From the NCBI GenBank assembly GCA_039933635.1, contig JBDTNQ010000015.1:1-53110 (forward strand): a DNA stretch of 53,110 nt, given 5' to 3'. How positions within the stretch are numbered: position 1 is the stretch's first letter; every line of letters starts with the position of its first letter. The notes beneath the pieces are model-generated. The model had not been told where the DNA came from. It was given only the letters and a program-made list of their open reading frames with translations, and did no database searches. The DNA comes from JBDTNQ01 sp039933635. GTDB taxonomy: Bacteria > Acidobacteriota > Vicinamibacteria > Vicinamibacterales > SCN-69-37. A program made the position numbers and the translations under genes. Of the stretch, positions 24,800-39,161 are shown piece by piece.

Positions 24800-26017
24800 C
24801 TATTTCACGACGACGGTGGCGCCGTCGATCATCGTCGGCGGCGGCGCGACGACGACGCGGTCCCCACCCTGTAAACCGGCGCGCACTTCCAATCGGTCGC
24901 CATCCGTTCCACCCAGCTGAACCGCGCGGCGCTCGACGACGTCGCCGTGGACGAGAAACACGACCGACGTCGCTCCTTCGGTCCGGACCGCCGCCTTCGG
25001 CACGAGGGTCACGGGCCGGCGCGCGGCCGCATCGGCCTTGTCGGCATCGCGCAGGAACGTGACCTTGATGCCCATGTCCGGCAGGATGCGCGGATCCAGC
25101 TGCTCGAAGGCGATCCGAACGAGCACGGTGGCCTTCTGCCGATCCGCCGCGGGAATCGTCGTGATCACGTGGCCGGGAATCTGCCACTCGGGATACGCAT
25201 CGAGCACCGCGGTCACGCCCTGACCGGGCTTGACGCGGTTGATGTAGCTCTCGTTCACGTCGACTTCAATCTCGAGCGACTTCATATCCACGATCGTGCA
25301 GATCCCGGTACGCGTGAATCCGCCGCCAGCCGACACGGGCGACACCATTTCACCAGGCTGCGCGTCCTTCGAGATCGCCACGCCGCTGAACGGCGCGCGG
25401 ATGGTCATGTTGTCGAGGTCGGCTTTCTGCACCGCGACCTGGCGCTCGGCAACGGCAATCTGCTGACGCAGGAGCGCGATCCGCGCGACGGCCGAATCGA
25501 CCGCGCCCTTGGTGCTGTCGAGGTCCGCCGGCGTGCCCAGGCCTCTCGCCGCGAGCTGCTTGACGCGCCCCTGTGTGATCGTCGCCTGCTCCAGTTGCAC
25601 TTCGTTCTCAGCCACGCCGCGTTTCGCCGCCTCGAGCTGCGCCTCGGCCAGACCCAGCGCCGCGCGCGCTTGCGCGTCATCGAGGCGGGCGAGCACCTGT
25701 CCCTCGCGGACAGCCATCCCCTCTTCGACGTTGACCTCGGTGACCTTCCCGGTGACCTTCGACGACACCGTCGCCCGGCGTCGCGCCGTGACGTAGCCAG
25801 ACGCGTTCAGTACTGCCGCCTGCTCGCCGGCAGCCCGGGCCGTGACAGCGACCACCTGCACCTCGGCTGGGCGCTCGCGCTGCGCGAGCCACCATCCGCC
25901 CGCACCAGCCACGAGCAGCACCACCAGCAGAATCCAGGGCCATCGCGCGCGCCGCATCGGCCGTTCGGGTTCCCGCGCAATTCGCAGGGCCGCCAAGTCG
26001 TCCTTGAGTTCAGTCAT
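24800..26017 (-). CDS. Periplasmic adaptor of the ABC exporter (HlyD/MacA family)
   Basis: A 405-aa membrane-fusion protein. A short cytoplasmic N-terminus with many charges is followed by one helix (WPWILLVVLLVAGAGGWWLA, residues about 28-47). The lipoyl half-motifs are visible: VSSKVTGKVTEVNVEEGMAV and IRAPFSGVAISKDAQPGEMV, flanking a helical hairpin. It would link the ABC permeases to an outer-membrane channel, as MacA does. I use the ATG at 26017 rather than the GTG just before it at 26020. It is the first gene of the adaptor-ATPase-permease-permease operon. A short inverted repeat (CGGCCA at 26040, TGGCCG at 26053) lies just upstream; its role is unknown. Confidence 0.93.
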   Translation of the reverse strand: MTELKDDLAALRIAREPERPMRRARWPWILLVVLLVAGAGGWWLAQRERPAEVQVVAVTARAAGEQAAVLNASGYVTARRRATVSSKVTGKVTEVNVEEGMAVREGQVLARLDDAQARAALGLAEAQLEAAKRGVAENEVQLEQATITQGRVKQLAARGLGTPADLDSTKGAVDSAVARIALLRQQIAVAERQVAVQKADLDNMTIRAPFSGVAISKDAQPGEMVSPVSAGGGFTRTGICTIVDMKSLEIEVDVNESYINRVKPGQGVTAVLDAYPEWQIPGHVITTIPAADRQKATVLVRIAFEQLDPRILPDMGIKVTFLRDADKADAAARRPVTLVPKAAVRTEGATSVVFLVHGDVVERRAVQLGGTDGDRLEVRAGLQGGDRVVVAPPPTMIDGATVVVK

Positions 26018-26188
26018 CACATCTTGTTGTCGGGGAACACGGCCAGGTCAGATGGCCGCTCCGACACTATATGACGGAGTCTTGCAGCGCGCCGGTCCCA
26101 GGCGAGACGGGCAATCGGTGAATGGCGGCCCGCACTCGGTCGGCAGCGAGGCAGATCGTTGATGAGGCAGGGAATGCCACACGAGGCA

Positions 26189-26228
26189 AAGCCCGGACGG
26201 GTGCCGATGACAGCACCCGTCCGGGCTT
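26189..26228 (-). terminator. Strong hairpin at the end of the oxidase cluster
   Basis: A perfect 16-bp stem (AAGCCCGGACGGGTGC at 26189-26204, its complement at 26213-26228) with an 8-base loop lies 50 bp after the coxIV stop on the minus strand and before the adaptor gene of the next operon. The minus-strand arm ends in CTTTGCC, so the T tract is short. I read it as the terminator of the act-cox cluster. The rest of 26021-26278 shows no gene. Confidence 0.75.
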
Positions 26229-26278
26229 GATGTCTTCCCCTTCGGGATCGTGGCTCTGGAGTTCGGCGTGGCCCGGCG

Positions 26279-26581
26279 TCAGCGCCCCGCGACGCCCAGC
26301 CAGCCGCGGGTCAGGTAGTCATTGAGCGTCAGCCCAAACAGGATGAACAACCAGAAGAAACCGGCAATGACCACCACCTTCGTGAGCGGGGTGTTGTACC
26401 GCACGCCCATGAAGTAGATGACGACCAGGCTGGCCTTGAGCAGCGCCACCGCCAGGGCGATGGGCGTGTTCATCGCGCCGAAGTCCTGGGTCGCCACCAG
26501 ATAGGTGACCGCCGTCAGCACGAGCAGCGAGACGAAGATGACAACGTAGGTGCGAACGGGCGTGACGATGTGAGAGGACAT
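26279..26581 (-). CDS. coxD: Cytochrome c oxidase subunit IV (caa3-type, CtaF/CyoD-like)
   Basis: A 100-aa protein with three predicted helices: TYVVIFVSLLVLTAVTYLVA, IALAVALLKASLVVIYFMGV and VVVIAGFFWLFILFGLTLND. This is the pattern of the small subunit IV of caa3 and bo3 oxidases, which helps assembly around the CuB site; it has no cofactor. The middle helix with ALLKASLVVIYFMG(V/L) is the strongest signature. The gene starts 6 bp after the coxIII stop and is the last gene of the respiratory cluster. Confidence 0.92.
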   Translation of the reverse strand: MSSHIVTPVRTYVVIFVSLLVLTAVTYLVATQDFGAMNTPIALAVALLKASLVVIYFMGVRYNTPLTKVVVIAGFFWLFILFGLTLNDYLTRGWLGVAGR

Positions 26582-26587
26582 GGTGCG

Positions 26588-27305
26588 TTAGCCCCCGTGC
26601 GCGCCAAGGTGCGCGCCGAGCAGGTACAACAACGGGAACAGGAAGATCCAGACGATGTCGACGAAGTGCCAGTACAGACCGGAAATTTCCACCGGCGTGT
26701 AGTACGCGGCGGAAAAGCGATTCCGGATCGACATCACCAGGATCACGAACATCAGGACGATGCCGACGATCATGTGGGCCGCGTGGATGCCCGTGAGCAT
26801 GAAGTAGATCGAGAAGAACAGCTGCTGCTGCGCGGCCTGGGGCAGCGACATGTCGAAGTGCCGCCCCGGCACGAGGTGGTGCTCGAACTTTTCCTTGTAC
26901 TCGAAGTACTTCACGACGAGGAACGTCGAGCCCAGCACGATGGTCAGAGCCAGATTGACGATCTGTCCCTTGCGGGAGCTGACCTGCGCGGAGCGGACGG
27001 CCAGTGCCATCGTCAGCGAGCTGCAGATCAGCACGCCGGTGTTGAGCGCGCCGAGGCTGACGTTCAGGTGGTGGCTGCCAAGGACCCACGCCTCCGGATA
27101 CAGAATCCGGTAGAGGATGTAGGCCATGAACATGCCACCGAAGAACATGATTTCGGTGACGAGAAACACCCACATCCCCAGCGTGGACGCCTCCAGCTGC
27201 TGGTCCATGCTGTGGAAGTGATGCTGGAGATTCGGATCGTGTCCGCCTGCCCCGAGCGAAGTCGAGGAGTGTGCGCCGTGACCTGTTCCGAGCGACGTCG
27301 AGGAA

Positions 27306-27313
<8 letters not shown>
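26588..27313 (-). CDS. coxC: Cytochrome c oxidase subunit III
   Basis: A 241-aa inner-membrane subunit with five predicted helices of the short caa3 type. The N-terminal signature HHFHSMDQQLEASTLGMWVF and the FGGMFMAYILYR, SIYFMLTGIHAAHMIVG and GLYWHFVDIVWIFLFPLLYL segments are typical of heme-copper oxidase subunit III. The apparent start is a TTG at 27313 that overlaps the coxI stop region; the first internal ATG would cut into the conserved HHF block, so the TTG (or another non-ATG start) is more likely. Residues 3-26 are two copies of a 12-aa unit (SSTSLG followed by TGHGAH or AGGHDP) made by two short DNA repeats (27246-27270, 27282-27306). They extend the N-terminus without touching the conserved core. 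Confidence 0.92.
27246..27306. repeat. Two 25-bp interspersed-type repeats inside the coxIII 5' end
   Basis: Two copies with CCGAGCGAAGTCGAGGA-like cores occur at 27246-27270 and 27282-27306, 36 bp apart. The core resembles the short interspersed sequence CCTGAGCGAAGTCGAAGG that I know from many unrelated GC-rich bacteria. The copies differ at 5 of 25 positions and keep the reading frame of coxIII, adding 12 codons each. Confidence 0.65.
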
Positions 27314-28922
<1,609 letters not shown>

Positions 28923-28933
28923 AAGAACTCTCG

Positions 28934-29896
28934 CTACTGACCGGCCGCGACGCCAGCGGCCTTGAGCGTTTTCACATAGGCGATGAGCTGCATCAACTGC
29001 TCCTCGCTGACCAGGCCCTGGAACGGCGGCATGATGGGCTGGTAGCCCTTCACGACCTTGGCGGTCGACACCATGATCGACTCACGAATGTAGTTGTCGT
29101 CGGCCTGGACCCTCCGGCCGTCGGTCAGTTCGACCGTGCTGCCGTAGACACCGAGCAGCGAGGGCCCGGGGCCCTTGCCGTCGTCCTTGTGGCAGGTGGC
29201 GCACCCGAAGTTCGGGCCGGTGAACAGCTTCTCGCCGGCCTGCGCGGGCGGCACGGCAGGCCCGCCCGTCCCTCCCGCGAGCCACGCTTCGTAGTCCTGC
29301 GGCTGCATCGCGATGACACTGCCAATCATGCCGGAGTGGTTCGTGCCGCAGTACTCCGCGCAGAACAGGTGATAGGTGCCAGGCACCTCCGCCTTGAACC
29401 ACAGCGTCGTGAGCTTGCCCGGCACGACGTCCATCTTCACGCGGAACGCGGGGATGAAGAAGTCGTGGATCACGTCCTCCGAGCCCATCGTCAGCCGCAC
29501 GTTGCGTCCAATCGGGACGTGCAGTTCGTTGATTTCGCGCACGCCCTCGGGATGCTGCACCTTCCACATCCACTGTTTGCCGACGGCGTAGATCTCCATC
29601 GAGTCCACAGGCGGACGGGCCAGCCGGAAGAACAGGTCCGCGCCCCAGAAGAACATGACCATCGCCAGCACGAACGGGATGAACGTCCAGGTCAGCTCGA
29701 GCGCCAGTGAGCCATGAATGTCGGCGCCGACATCGTCCGGGTGACGTCGCCGGAACTTGATGGCGAAGATGACGACGAGCGCCGCCACCAGCACGACGAA
29801 GAACGCGCTGACGGCCGCGATGAACAGATAGAGCAGGTCGACCTCGGTCGCGACCGACGAGGCGCTGGGCGGAAACAGGGGAAAAGGCAGTCTCAT
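28934..29896 (-). CDS. coxB: Cytochrome c oxidase subunit II with fused cytochrome c domain (caa3)
   Basis: A 320-aa subunit that takes up electrons. Two N-terminal helices (LLYLFIAAVSAFFVVLVAAL and WTFIPFVLAMVMFFWGADLF) are followed by the periplasmic cupredoxin domain. The CuA ligands are all visible: VIHDFFIPAFRV (His) and FCAEYCGTNHSGM (two Cys, Glu, His and Met). After a Pro-rich linker comes a class I cytochrome c domain with CATCH and a distal Met in MPPFQGL. The fusion marks the enzyme as caa3, so a separate soluble cytochrome is not strictly needed. It directly abuts the sco gene upstream. I see no classical lipobox; the N-terminus is short and Pro-rich. Confidence 0.97.
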   Translation of the reverse strand: MRLPFPLFPPSASSVATEVDLLYLFIAAVSAFFVVLVAALVVIFAIKFRRRHPDDVGADIHGSLALELTWTFIPFVLAMVMFFWGADLFFRLARPPVDSMEIYAVGKQWMWKVQHPEGVREINELHVPIGRNVRLTMGSEDVIHDFFIPAFRVKMDVVPGKLTTLWFKAEVPGTYHLFCAEYCGTNHSGMIGSVIAMQPQDYEAWLAGGTGGPAVPPAQAGEKLFTGPNFGCATCHKDDGKGPGPSLLGVYGSTVELTDGRRVQADDNYIRESIMVSTAKVVKGYQPIMPPFQGLVSEEQLMQLIAYVKTLKAAGVAAGQ

Positions 29897-30787
29897 CTAG
29901 CGATTACCCGTTGCAGTCGACTTGACCGCTCTGTCCTGCCGCCTCTCACGCCGCAGGGTCACGAGAATGAACGAGCCGAGGGCGAGCACCGTCAACAGTC
30001 CGCCCACACGGACCGCCGTCATGATCGCGAAGCCGTATCGCCCCGTTTCGGGGTCGTAGTTGTAGCAGAACAACATCGCCTGATCGACGACCGTGCCGAC
30101 CTTGCCCGCTCCGGCGTCGACCAGCGCGAAGCGGAGATCACGAGGCGCGAACTCGATCCCGAACAGGTAGCGCGAGACGCGGCCATCGGACGCGAGAATC
30201 GTCATCACGGCCGGATGCGCGAACTGATCGATCTTCGGGTCGTAGGCATAGCGGAACCCGACAGCTTTGGTCAGCGCATCGATCGACGCCTGGCGGCCGG
30301 TCAGGAAGTGGATACCGGCTTCCGATCCCGGGCGGCCATAGCGCTTGATGAACGACTCGCGCTTGCCCGCAGCCAACGCCGGCGTCTCGCCCGGGTCGAA
30401 GCTCACGACCAGCACGTTGAAGTCGCGGCCCGCCACCAGGTTCATGGGGACGATGGACGCCGCCGCCGCGTTGATCACCTGCGTGCAGAGCATCGGACAT
30501 TCGTAGTACGCGAGGACCAGGATGACCGGGCGCGCACCGAAGTACTGCGCCAGCGTCACGTCCCTTCCCGACTCGTCGACGAAGGGCGTATCGAGCGGGA
30601 CCTGGGAGCCGGGCTTCTGATCGACACCCACATCGCGGAGCATCGGAATCGCTGCGGTCGCGGCGAGCCCGGGCGGCGGCACCGACAATGGCGCCGTCGG
30701 CTGCGCGGCGGCCGACACCACGCCCGCCGCGAGCATCGAGCTCACAAGCGCCACGCGTCCCAGTCTCCAGCCAACCCTCTTCGCCAT
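29897..30787 (-). CDS. SCO1/SenC-type copper chaperone for the oxidase
   Basis: A 296-aa protein that loads copper on the CuA site of subunit II. The N-terminal signal (VALVSSMLAAGVVSAAA) sends it to the periplasm, and a C-terminal helix (GGLLTVLALGSFILVTL) followed by positive charges anchors it in the membrane. The copper-binding set is complete: Cys97 and Cys101 in YYECPMLCTQ, and His191 in FAHPAVMTI. The thioredoxin-like fold is otherwise typical (PVILVLAYYECPMLC). A C-terminal anchor is less common than an N-terminal one for SCO, but is known next to ACIII clusters. The stop abuts the coxII start. Confidence 0.94.
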   Translation of the reverse strand: MAKRVGWRLGRVALVSSMLAAGVVSAAAQPTAPLSVPPPGLAATAAIPMLRDVGVDQKPGSQVPLDTPFVDESGRDVTLAQYFGARPVILVLAYYECPMLCTQVINAAAASIVPMNLVAGRDFNVLVVSFDPGETPALAAGKRESFIKRYGRPGSEAGIHFLTGRQASIDALTKAVGFRYAYDPKIDQFAHPAVMTILASDGRVSRYLFGIEFAPRDLRFALVDAGAGKVGTVVDQAMLFCYNYDPETGRYGFAIMTAVRVGGLLTVLALGSFILVTLRRERRQDRAVKSTATGNR

Positions 30788-30808
30788 CTCGTGCCTCTTT
30801 CGTGTTCG

Positions 30809-31261
30809 CTACTTCGCCGCAGCCGGCGCGGCCACTGCTGGCGCCGCCGGACGTACTGGCAATCCGCGCTCGATCACCAGATCCTTGGCGCGGTCGATCG
30901 GCAGGCGCACGACCTGACTCCCCTGGTCCACCCAGCCGTAGTGGTGCAGCGCGGAGTCCTCAGCATCCCGGAACGCCTTCAACACGATGGGCTCCTGGAC
31001 GTTGAGGCCGGGCGTCGGGGGCGTCACGGCGCCGGTATCGAGGCGACCGTCCTTGATTTGCGGGTGCGTGCGTGGTTCGGCGAGCGGCGCCTGCTCGGCC
31101 TGCGACATGCGGTGCGACATCCCGTACTTGAACAGCGCCCACACGAACACTTCACAGAAAAGCACCGTCACCACCAGAATGACGACGAACCAGAAGATGC
31201 CGGTGTAGCTGATGCCGTCGCCCTCGACGGGGTCGGCGTGCGCGTGCTTAGTTTCCGCCAT
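30809..31261 (-). CDS. Single-pass membrane protein between actF and sco
   Basis: A 150-aa protein I cannot assign to a named family. It starts at an ATG (MAETKHAHADPVEG) 14 bases inside the 3' end of actF, which argues for translational coupling. One helix (IFWFVVILVVTVLFCEVFVW, residues about 20-40) is followed by a periplasmic tail of about 105 residues with conserved-looking blocks (DGRLDTG, LHHYGWVDQ, VVRLPIDRAKDLVIERGLP) and an Ala/Pro-rich end. The YGWVD and VRIPID patterns also occur in proteins encoded beside ACIII-caa3 clusters, and I think they may be a supernumerary subunit or assembly factor. No cofactor-binding motif is seen. Confidence 0.75.
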   Translation of the reverse strand: MAETKHAHADPVEGDGISYTGIFWFVVILVVTVLFCEVFVWALFKYGMSHRMSQAEQAPLAEPRTHPQIKDGRLDTGAVTPPTPGLNVQEPIVLKAFRDAEDSALHHYGWVDQGSQVVRLPIDRAKDLVIERGLPVRPAAPAVAAPAAAK

Positions 31262-32465
31262 TGGCCATCGCTTCCTTGAAGTACGGATCGTGGGCCGGCA
31301 CAAGCGGCCGCGACGCGAGGTTGCGCCAGAAGAGCGGCAGCCACACGCATCCCATCCCGAGGACCAGAGCGAAGTCCAGCCAGTGCAGGCTCGACCCGTC
31401 ATGCCGGAACACGGGGCCGATCGTCCAGGTGATGTCCACGACACGCATCACGAGAATCAGCAGGGCGATCGCACGCACGCGGCCCGGATTCCGCTTCAGG
31501 CTCCGCGAGAGCAGGAGCAGGAACGGCAACGTGAACTGCAGCAGGAGGAGCGCGATGCTGATCGGCGCCCACCGCCCGTGCAGCCGCTGCAGATAGAACG
31601 GAATTTCCTCGGGCAGGTTCGCGGACCAGATGATGATGAGCTGCGACACTGAGAAGTACGCCCACAGCATCACGAACGCGAACATCAGTTTGCCAAGGTC
31701 GTGGAACTGATCGGGGCCGGCGACGTCGGACATCGGCCGGAACTTCACGAGCGCCGCGAGCACGACGATCGTGAACGCCAGCGTGGACAACCCTTGGCCG
31801 CCGATCATGAGCACGCCGAAGATCGTCGAGTACCAATGCGGATCGAGCGACATGACCCAGTCAACCGACATCAAGGTCACAGTCAGCACGTAGATCACCA
31901 GACCCGGACCTGACAGCACGCGGAATCGACGATCGCGCGGCCCCGGAATCTCGGTCGGCGATTCGTCCTGTTCCTTCGACCACTTGCGCAGCGTCGAGGC
32001 AATGCCAATCCACGCGATGAAGAACACGGCCGCACGCAGGTAGAAGCCCGTCGCGTTGAGGTAGGCGGCCTTCGAATGGATGATCGGATCGGCGGCGGCC
32101 TCGGGACGCGCCCAGGCGTACAACGTCGGCAGGTTGAACGCGATCGGCAGGAAGAGCAGAGCCATCAACGGCAGGTTTCTGGTCGCTGCTTCCCAGACGC
32201 GGCGTCCCACCATGCCCCACGCTCCGCCTGACAGGTGATGAATCATCAGCACCGCGAGCGAGCCGACCGTAATCCCCATCCAGAAGATGTAGGCGATCAG
32301 ATAGGACTGCAGGAACGTGTCACGGGCGATCAGGAAGCCGAGCGCCGTCAGGGCCAGGCCGATGCCCCCGAGAACGAACGACCGGCTGCCCAGACGGCTC
32401 AGTTCGGCCGTGGGGCGGACCATCAAGGCCGCCTCGTCGATGTGTCCGGTGGAATGCGTGGCCAT
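31248..32465 (-). CDS. actF: Alternative complex III, membrane subunit ActF
   Basis: A 405-aa inner-membrane protein with about 10 predicted helices, among them FVLGGIGLALTALGFLIARD, AYIFWMGITVGSLAVLMIHH and LVIYVLTVTLMSVDWVMSLD. Position and layout fit ActF, the second NrfD/PsrC-related membrane subunit of ACIII, which likely shares in quinone binding or proton translocation. The segment SVDWVMSLDPHWYSTIFG is typical of the ActF/quinol-oxidoreductase subunit family. The start overlaps the actE stop by one base, and its 3' end overlaps the next gene by 14 bases. It has no metal-binding motif. Confidence 0.93.
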   Translation of the reverse strand: MATHSTGHIDEAALMVRPTAELSRLGSRSFVLGGIGLALTALGFLIARDTFLQSYLIAYIFWMGITVGSLAVLMIHHLSGGAWGMVGRRVWEAATRNLPLMALLFLPIAFNLPTLYAWARPEAAADPIIHSKAAYLNATGFYLRAAVFFIAWIGIASTLRKWSKEQDESPTEIPGPRDRRFRVLSGPGLVIYVLTVTLMSVDWVMSLDPHWYSTIFGVLMIGGQGLSTLAFTIVVLAALVKFRPMSDVAGPDQFHDLGKLMFAFVMLWAYFSVSQLIIIWSANLPEEIPFYLQRLHGRWAPISIALLLLQFTLPFLLLLSRSLKRNPGRVRAIALLILVMRVVDITWTIGPVFRHDGSSLHWLDFALVLGMGCVWLPLFWRNLASRPLVPAHDPYFKEAMANGGN

Positions 32466-33232
32466 CAGTGCGATCCTTCAGCTGCCGGGGCGGTTGTCGC
32501 CGCAGCCGACTCGGGGTGCTCGAGCTTTGCAAGCTCCGCCGCCGGCACGTCCGACGTCGTGCCCTGATGCGACAGCTGCAGTGCACGGATGTACGCCACG
32601 ATGCGCCACCGATCGTCGATGGGTACCTGCGCCTTATAGTCCGGCATGACACCGAAGCCGTTCGTCATGACGTCGAAGAAGTAGCCGGCCGGGGCCTGGC
32701 GGAGCCGTTCGATGTGATACGAGGGCGGTTGCCGGTACCCGCGCTGCACCACCATGCCGTTGCCTTCGCCGGTGCGTCCGTGGCACGGCGTGCAGTAGAT
32801 GTTGAATCGCTGCTCGCCACGATCGAGATCGGCGCGCGTGATCGCGAATGGAAACTGATTCGCCACCTGGCCGTCGACCTTGCCGGTCGTCAGCAGCGTG
32901 TCGTCGCTGAGATGCCCGCGGGCGACCGTGCCTTCGACGAGCGGCCGCGCCGACGCGCCGTCCGCGAACAGGTCGCTTGCCTCGAGCGGGTCGTAGCGTG
33001 GGGCGTCGTGCATGTCCTGACGGCACGCGGTGCCAACGACGAGCATGGCCACCACCCCCGCCAGGCACGCGGCCCGACGTGTCCGCCGCGGGTTGGGGCT
33101 CTGCGTACCCGACGTACCCCGCGTACCTGAGGCACCCGTCGTACCTAACGTACCCGTCGTACCTGATGTCCCTGTCGTCCTACTCGTCAAGTGCCACCAC
33201 CTCGCGCGCGTTGAGCCCGCCCAGGAATGCAC
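32465..33232 (-). CDS. actE: Alternative complex III, monoheme cytochrome c subunit ActE
   Basis: A cytochrome c with one heme site, CTPCH in FNIYCTPCHGRTGEG, and a Met-rich distal side (GVMPDYKAQV). A lipobox-like MLVVGTAC puts Cys70 as the likely lipidated residue, so the true mature protein starts there. ActE is the ACIII subunit thought to hand electrons to the next carrier. The N-terminus is unusual: the frame runs from a GTG at 33232, 53 bases inside actD, through a (T/S)-x-G-T repeat stretch (residues 16-43) made by 9-bp tandem repeats. The true start may be a later non-ATG codon just before RRTRRAACLAG. The 3' end overlaps actF by one base. Confidence 0.9.
   Translation of the reverse strand: MHSWAGSTRARWWHLTSRTTGTSGTTGTLGTTGASGTRGTSGTQSPNPRRTRRAACLAGVVAMLVVGTACRQDMHDAPRYDPLEASDLFADGASARPLVEGTVARGHLSDDTLLTTGKVDGQVANQFPFAITRADLDRGEQRFNIYCTPCHGRTGEGNGMVVQRGYRQPPSYHIERLRQAPAGYFFDVMTNGFGVMPDYKAQVPIDDRWRIVAYIRALQLSHQGTTSDVPAAELAKLEHPESAAATTAPAAEGSH
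33104..33184. repeat. 9-bp tandem repeat array at the actD-actE junction
   Basis: Nine units of 9 bp, most of them CGTACC plus three variable bases, run across 33104-33184. GTAC recurs at exact 9-bp steps (33105, 33114, 33123, 33141, 33150, 33159). Because 9 is a multiple of 3, the array keeps the frame and gives ActE a three-residue repeat near its N-terminus. A second array with the same GTAC spacing lies at 48053-48092. Confidence 0.8.
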
Positions 33233-33727
33233 GCGTCTGATCCAGATCGAATTTCGGATCGCTCGCCTCGATGGCGAGGAAGAACTTGTCCTGACTCGCG
33301 CGGCTGAATCGCGGGTTGTTCCACACCGGGTGATACGGCTGCGGCAGCCCGTTCAGGGCAATCATCGAGAGCGCCGCCGTGAACGCACCGAACAGAATCG
33401 TCGTCTCGAATGCCGGCGGGATGAAGTTCACCCACGCGTTGAACGGACGGCCGCCGATGTTCATCGGATACGCGATCACCTGCGTCCAGTACTCGAGTCC
33501 GAAACCACCCAGCATGCCCGCGATGGCGGCGCCCAGCACCAGCTTGGGAATGATGTGCTCGCGGAACCCTATCGCCTCGGCCAGACCGTGCACCGGGAAC
33601 GGTGAGTACGCATCCGTCTTCGTGAAGCCCGCGCGCCGGACCCGCTCGGCCGCAACGAGCAGGTCATCGGCGGAGTCGAACTCCGCCATCAGTCCGTACA
33701 ACCCAGGGGATGACGACACGTGCGACA

Positions 33728-33728
<1 letters not shown>
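33180..33728 (-). CDS. actD: Alternative complex III subunit ActD (DUF3341)
   Basis: A 182-aa membrane protein of the DUF3341/ActD family. It opens with LYGLMAEFDSADDLLVAAER, a small cytoplasmic domain, and has the conserved DAYSPFPVHGL. Two helices follow (IIPKLVLGAAIAGMLGGFGL and FETTILFGAFTAALSMIAL), joined by a loop with NIGGRPFNAWVNFIPP. In ACIII structures ActD packs against ActC and ActF; it has no cofactor. The start overlaps the actC stop by one base (TGATG). The C-terminus is cytoplasmic and ends near the tandem repeat array. Confidence 0.95.
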
Positions 33729-38152
<4,424 letters not shown>

Positions 38153-38222
38153 GGTGTCTTTGCGCGGCCGGTGACGCGCCTGTCGCGTCCGACCAAACGG
38201 CCAATCCGGCCCGATCTACGCC

Positions 38223-38882
38223 TCAGCGGTGGCAAATCGAGCAGCTCGTCATGTGCTCAATACCGGCCACGTTGTATTCCGTCTTCAGCCGACGCCCCAG
38301 CTCCAGCTGGTTGGCCGGCGCCTCGTAGGCAATGTTGAAGACCTCTTCGCGCGGCCGCAGGTACTTCTCCGGCGCGCGATGGCAGTCGAGGCAGAACTCC
38401 ATCAGAAGTGACGCCGCCTGCGTCATGAGCGGCATCTTGTCGACGCGCCCGTGACACGTCGCACAACCGACGCCCTGGCGGATGTGGATCTGGTGGTTAA
38501 AGTAGACAAAGTCGGGGAGGTCGTTCACCCGAATCCACGTCAAGTTCTTGCCGTCGCGGAAGCTGGCGCGCACTGGTTCAAGAATTGGGGCGTTTGTCCA
38601 AATCTGGGAATGGCAGTTCATGCAGGTCTTGGTTGGCGGGATACCCGCGAACGAAGACTTTTCAACCGACGTATGGCAATAACGACAATCCAACCCGACG
38701 CCACCCACGTGGTGGGCGTGGCTGAACTGAATCGGCTGCTCGACGTACTCGTTCTGCTTCGTCGCCCAGGACGACCGCATCAGGGCGAAGACGACTCCGC
38801 CAACGACGAGAACGAGACCGAGAACGGCGACCAGACTGGACTTGGCCGTCGCATTGGCACTGCGGGGGAAAATCTGGCTCAT
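38223..38882 (-). CDS. actA: Alternative complex III, pentaheme cytochrome c subunit ActA
   Basis: A 219-aa cytochrome with five CxxCH sites: CRYCH, CMNCH, CATCH, CLDCH and CSICH. One N-terminal helix (SLVAVLGLVLVVGGVVFALM) anchors it, and the hemes face the periplasm. The segment PIQFSHAHHVGGVGLDCRYC is the usual ActA start of the heme domain. It is the first gene of the act-cox cluster. The start ATG at 38882 lies about 170 bases downstream of a candidate promoter. The number of hemes matches the pentaheme ActA of Rhodothermus and Chloroflexus-type ACIII. Confidence 0.96.
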   Translation of the reverse strand: MSQIFPRSANATAKSSLVAVLGLVLVVGGVVFALMRSSWATKQNEYVEQPIQFSHAHHVGGVGLDCRYCHTSVEKSSFAGIPPTKTCMNCHSQIWTNAPILEPVRASFRDGKNLTWIRVNDLPDFVYFNHQIHIRQGVGCATCHGRVDKMPLMTQAASLLMEFCLDCHRAPEKYLRPREEVFNIAYEAPANQLELGRRLKTEYNVAGIEHMTSCSICHR

Positions 38883-39049
38883 AGGAGGCAGCGAGAAAGC
38901 GCCCTAAGCCTACATTGATCCGAGCTGCGTTCACACCGAATCTGAGCACCGTCCGCGACGACTTCCAGCGGAAGGGCCCCTGCACGGCGAACACGGCCGG
39001 ATGGCCTGCGCGACACCATCCGGGGGGCACCGGCCCCGGAAGCGCCTAT

Positions 39050-39079
39050 ATAATGTGAAACGTTTCACAATCTTGTCAA
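39050..39079 (-). promoter_or_regulatory. Candidate act promoter with a 16-bp operator-like palindrome
   Basis: On the minus strand a perfect TTGACA (39079-39074), an 18-base spacer and CATTAT (39055-39050) form a good sigma-70-type promoter about 170 bases before actA. The spacer holds the perfect palindrome TGTGAAACGTTTCACA (39054-39069), which resembles LacI-family operators. A regulator bound there would block the promoter. On the plus strand TATAAT at 39049-39054 could serve the ABC gene, but no -35 is seen. The rest of 38883-39161 shows no gene. Confidence 0.6.
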
Positions 39080-39161
39080 ATCACCAGGTCGGGCGCCGAT
39101 TCCTCGCGTCGGCACGCGTCTGGTCGTAGCATCTCCACTTCCGGGAGGGTCACGTCCACGC

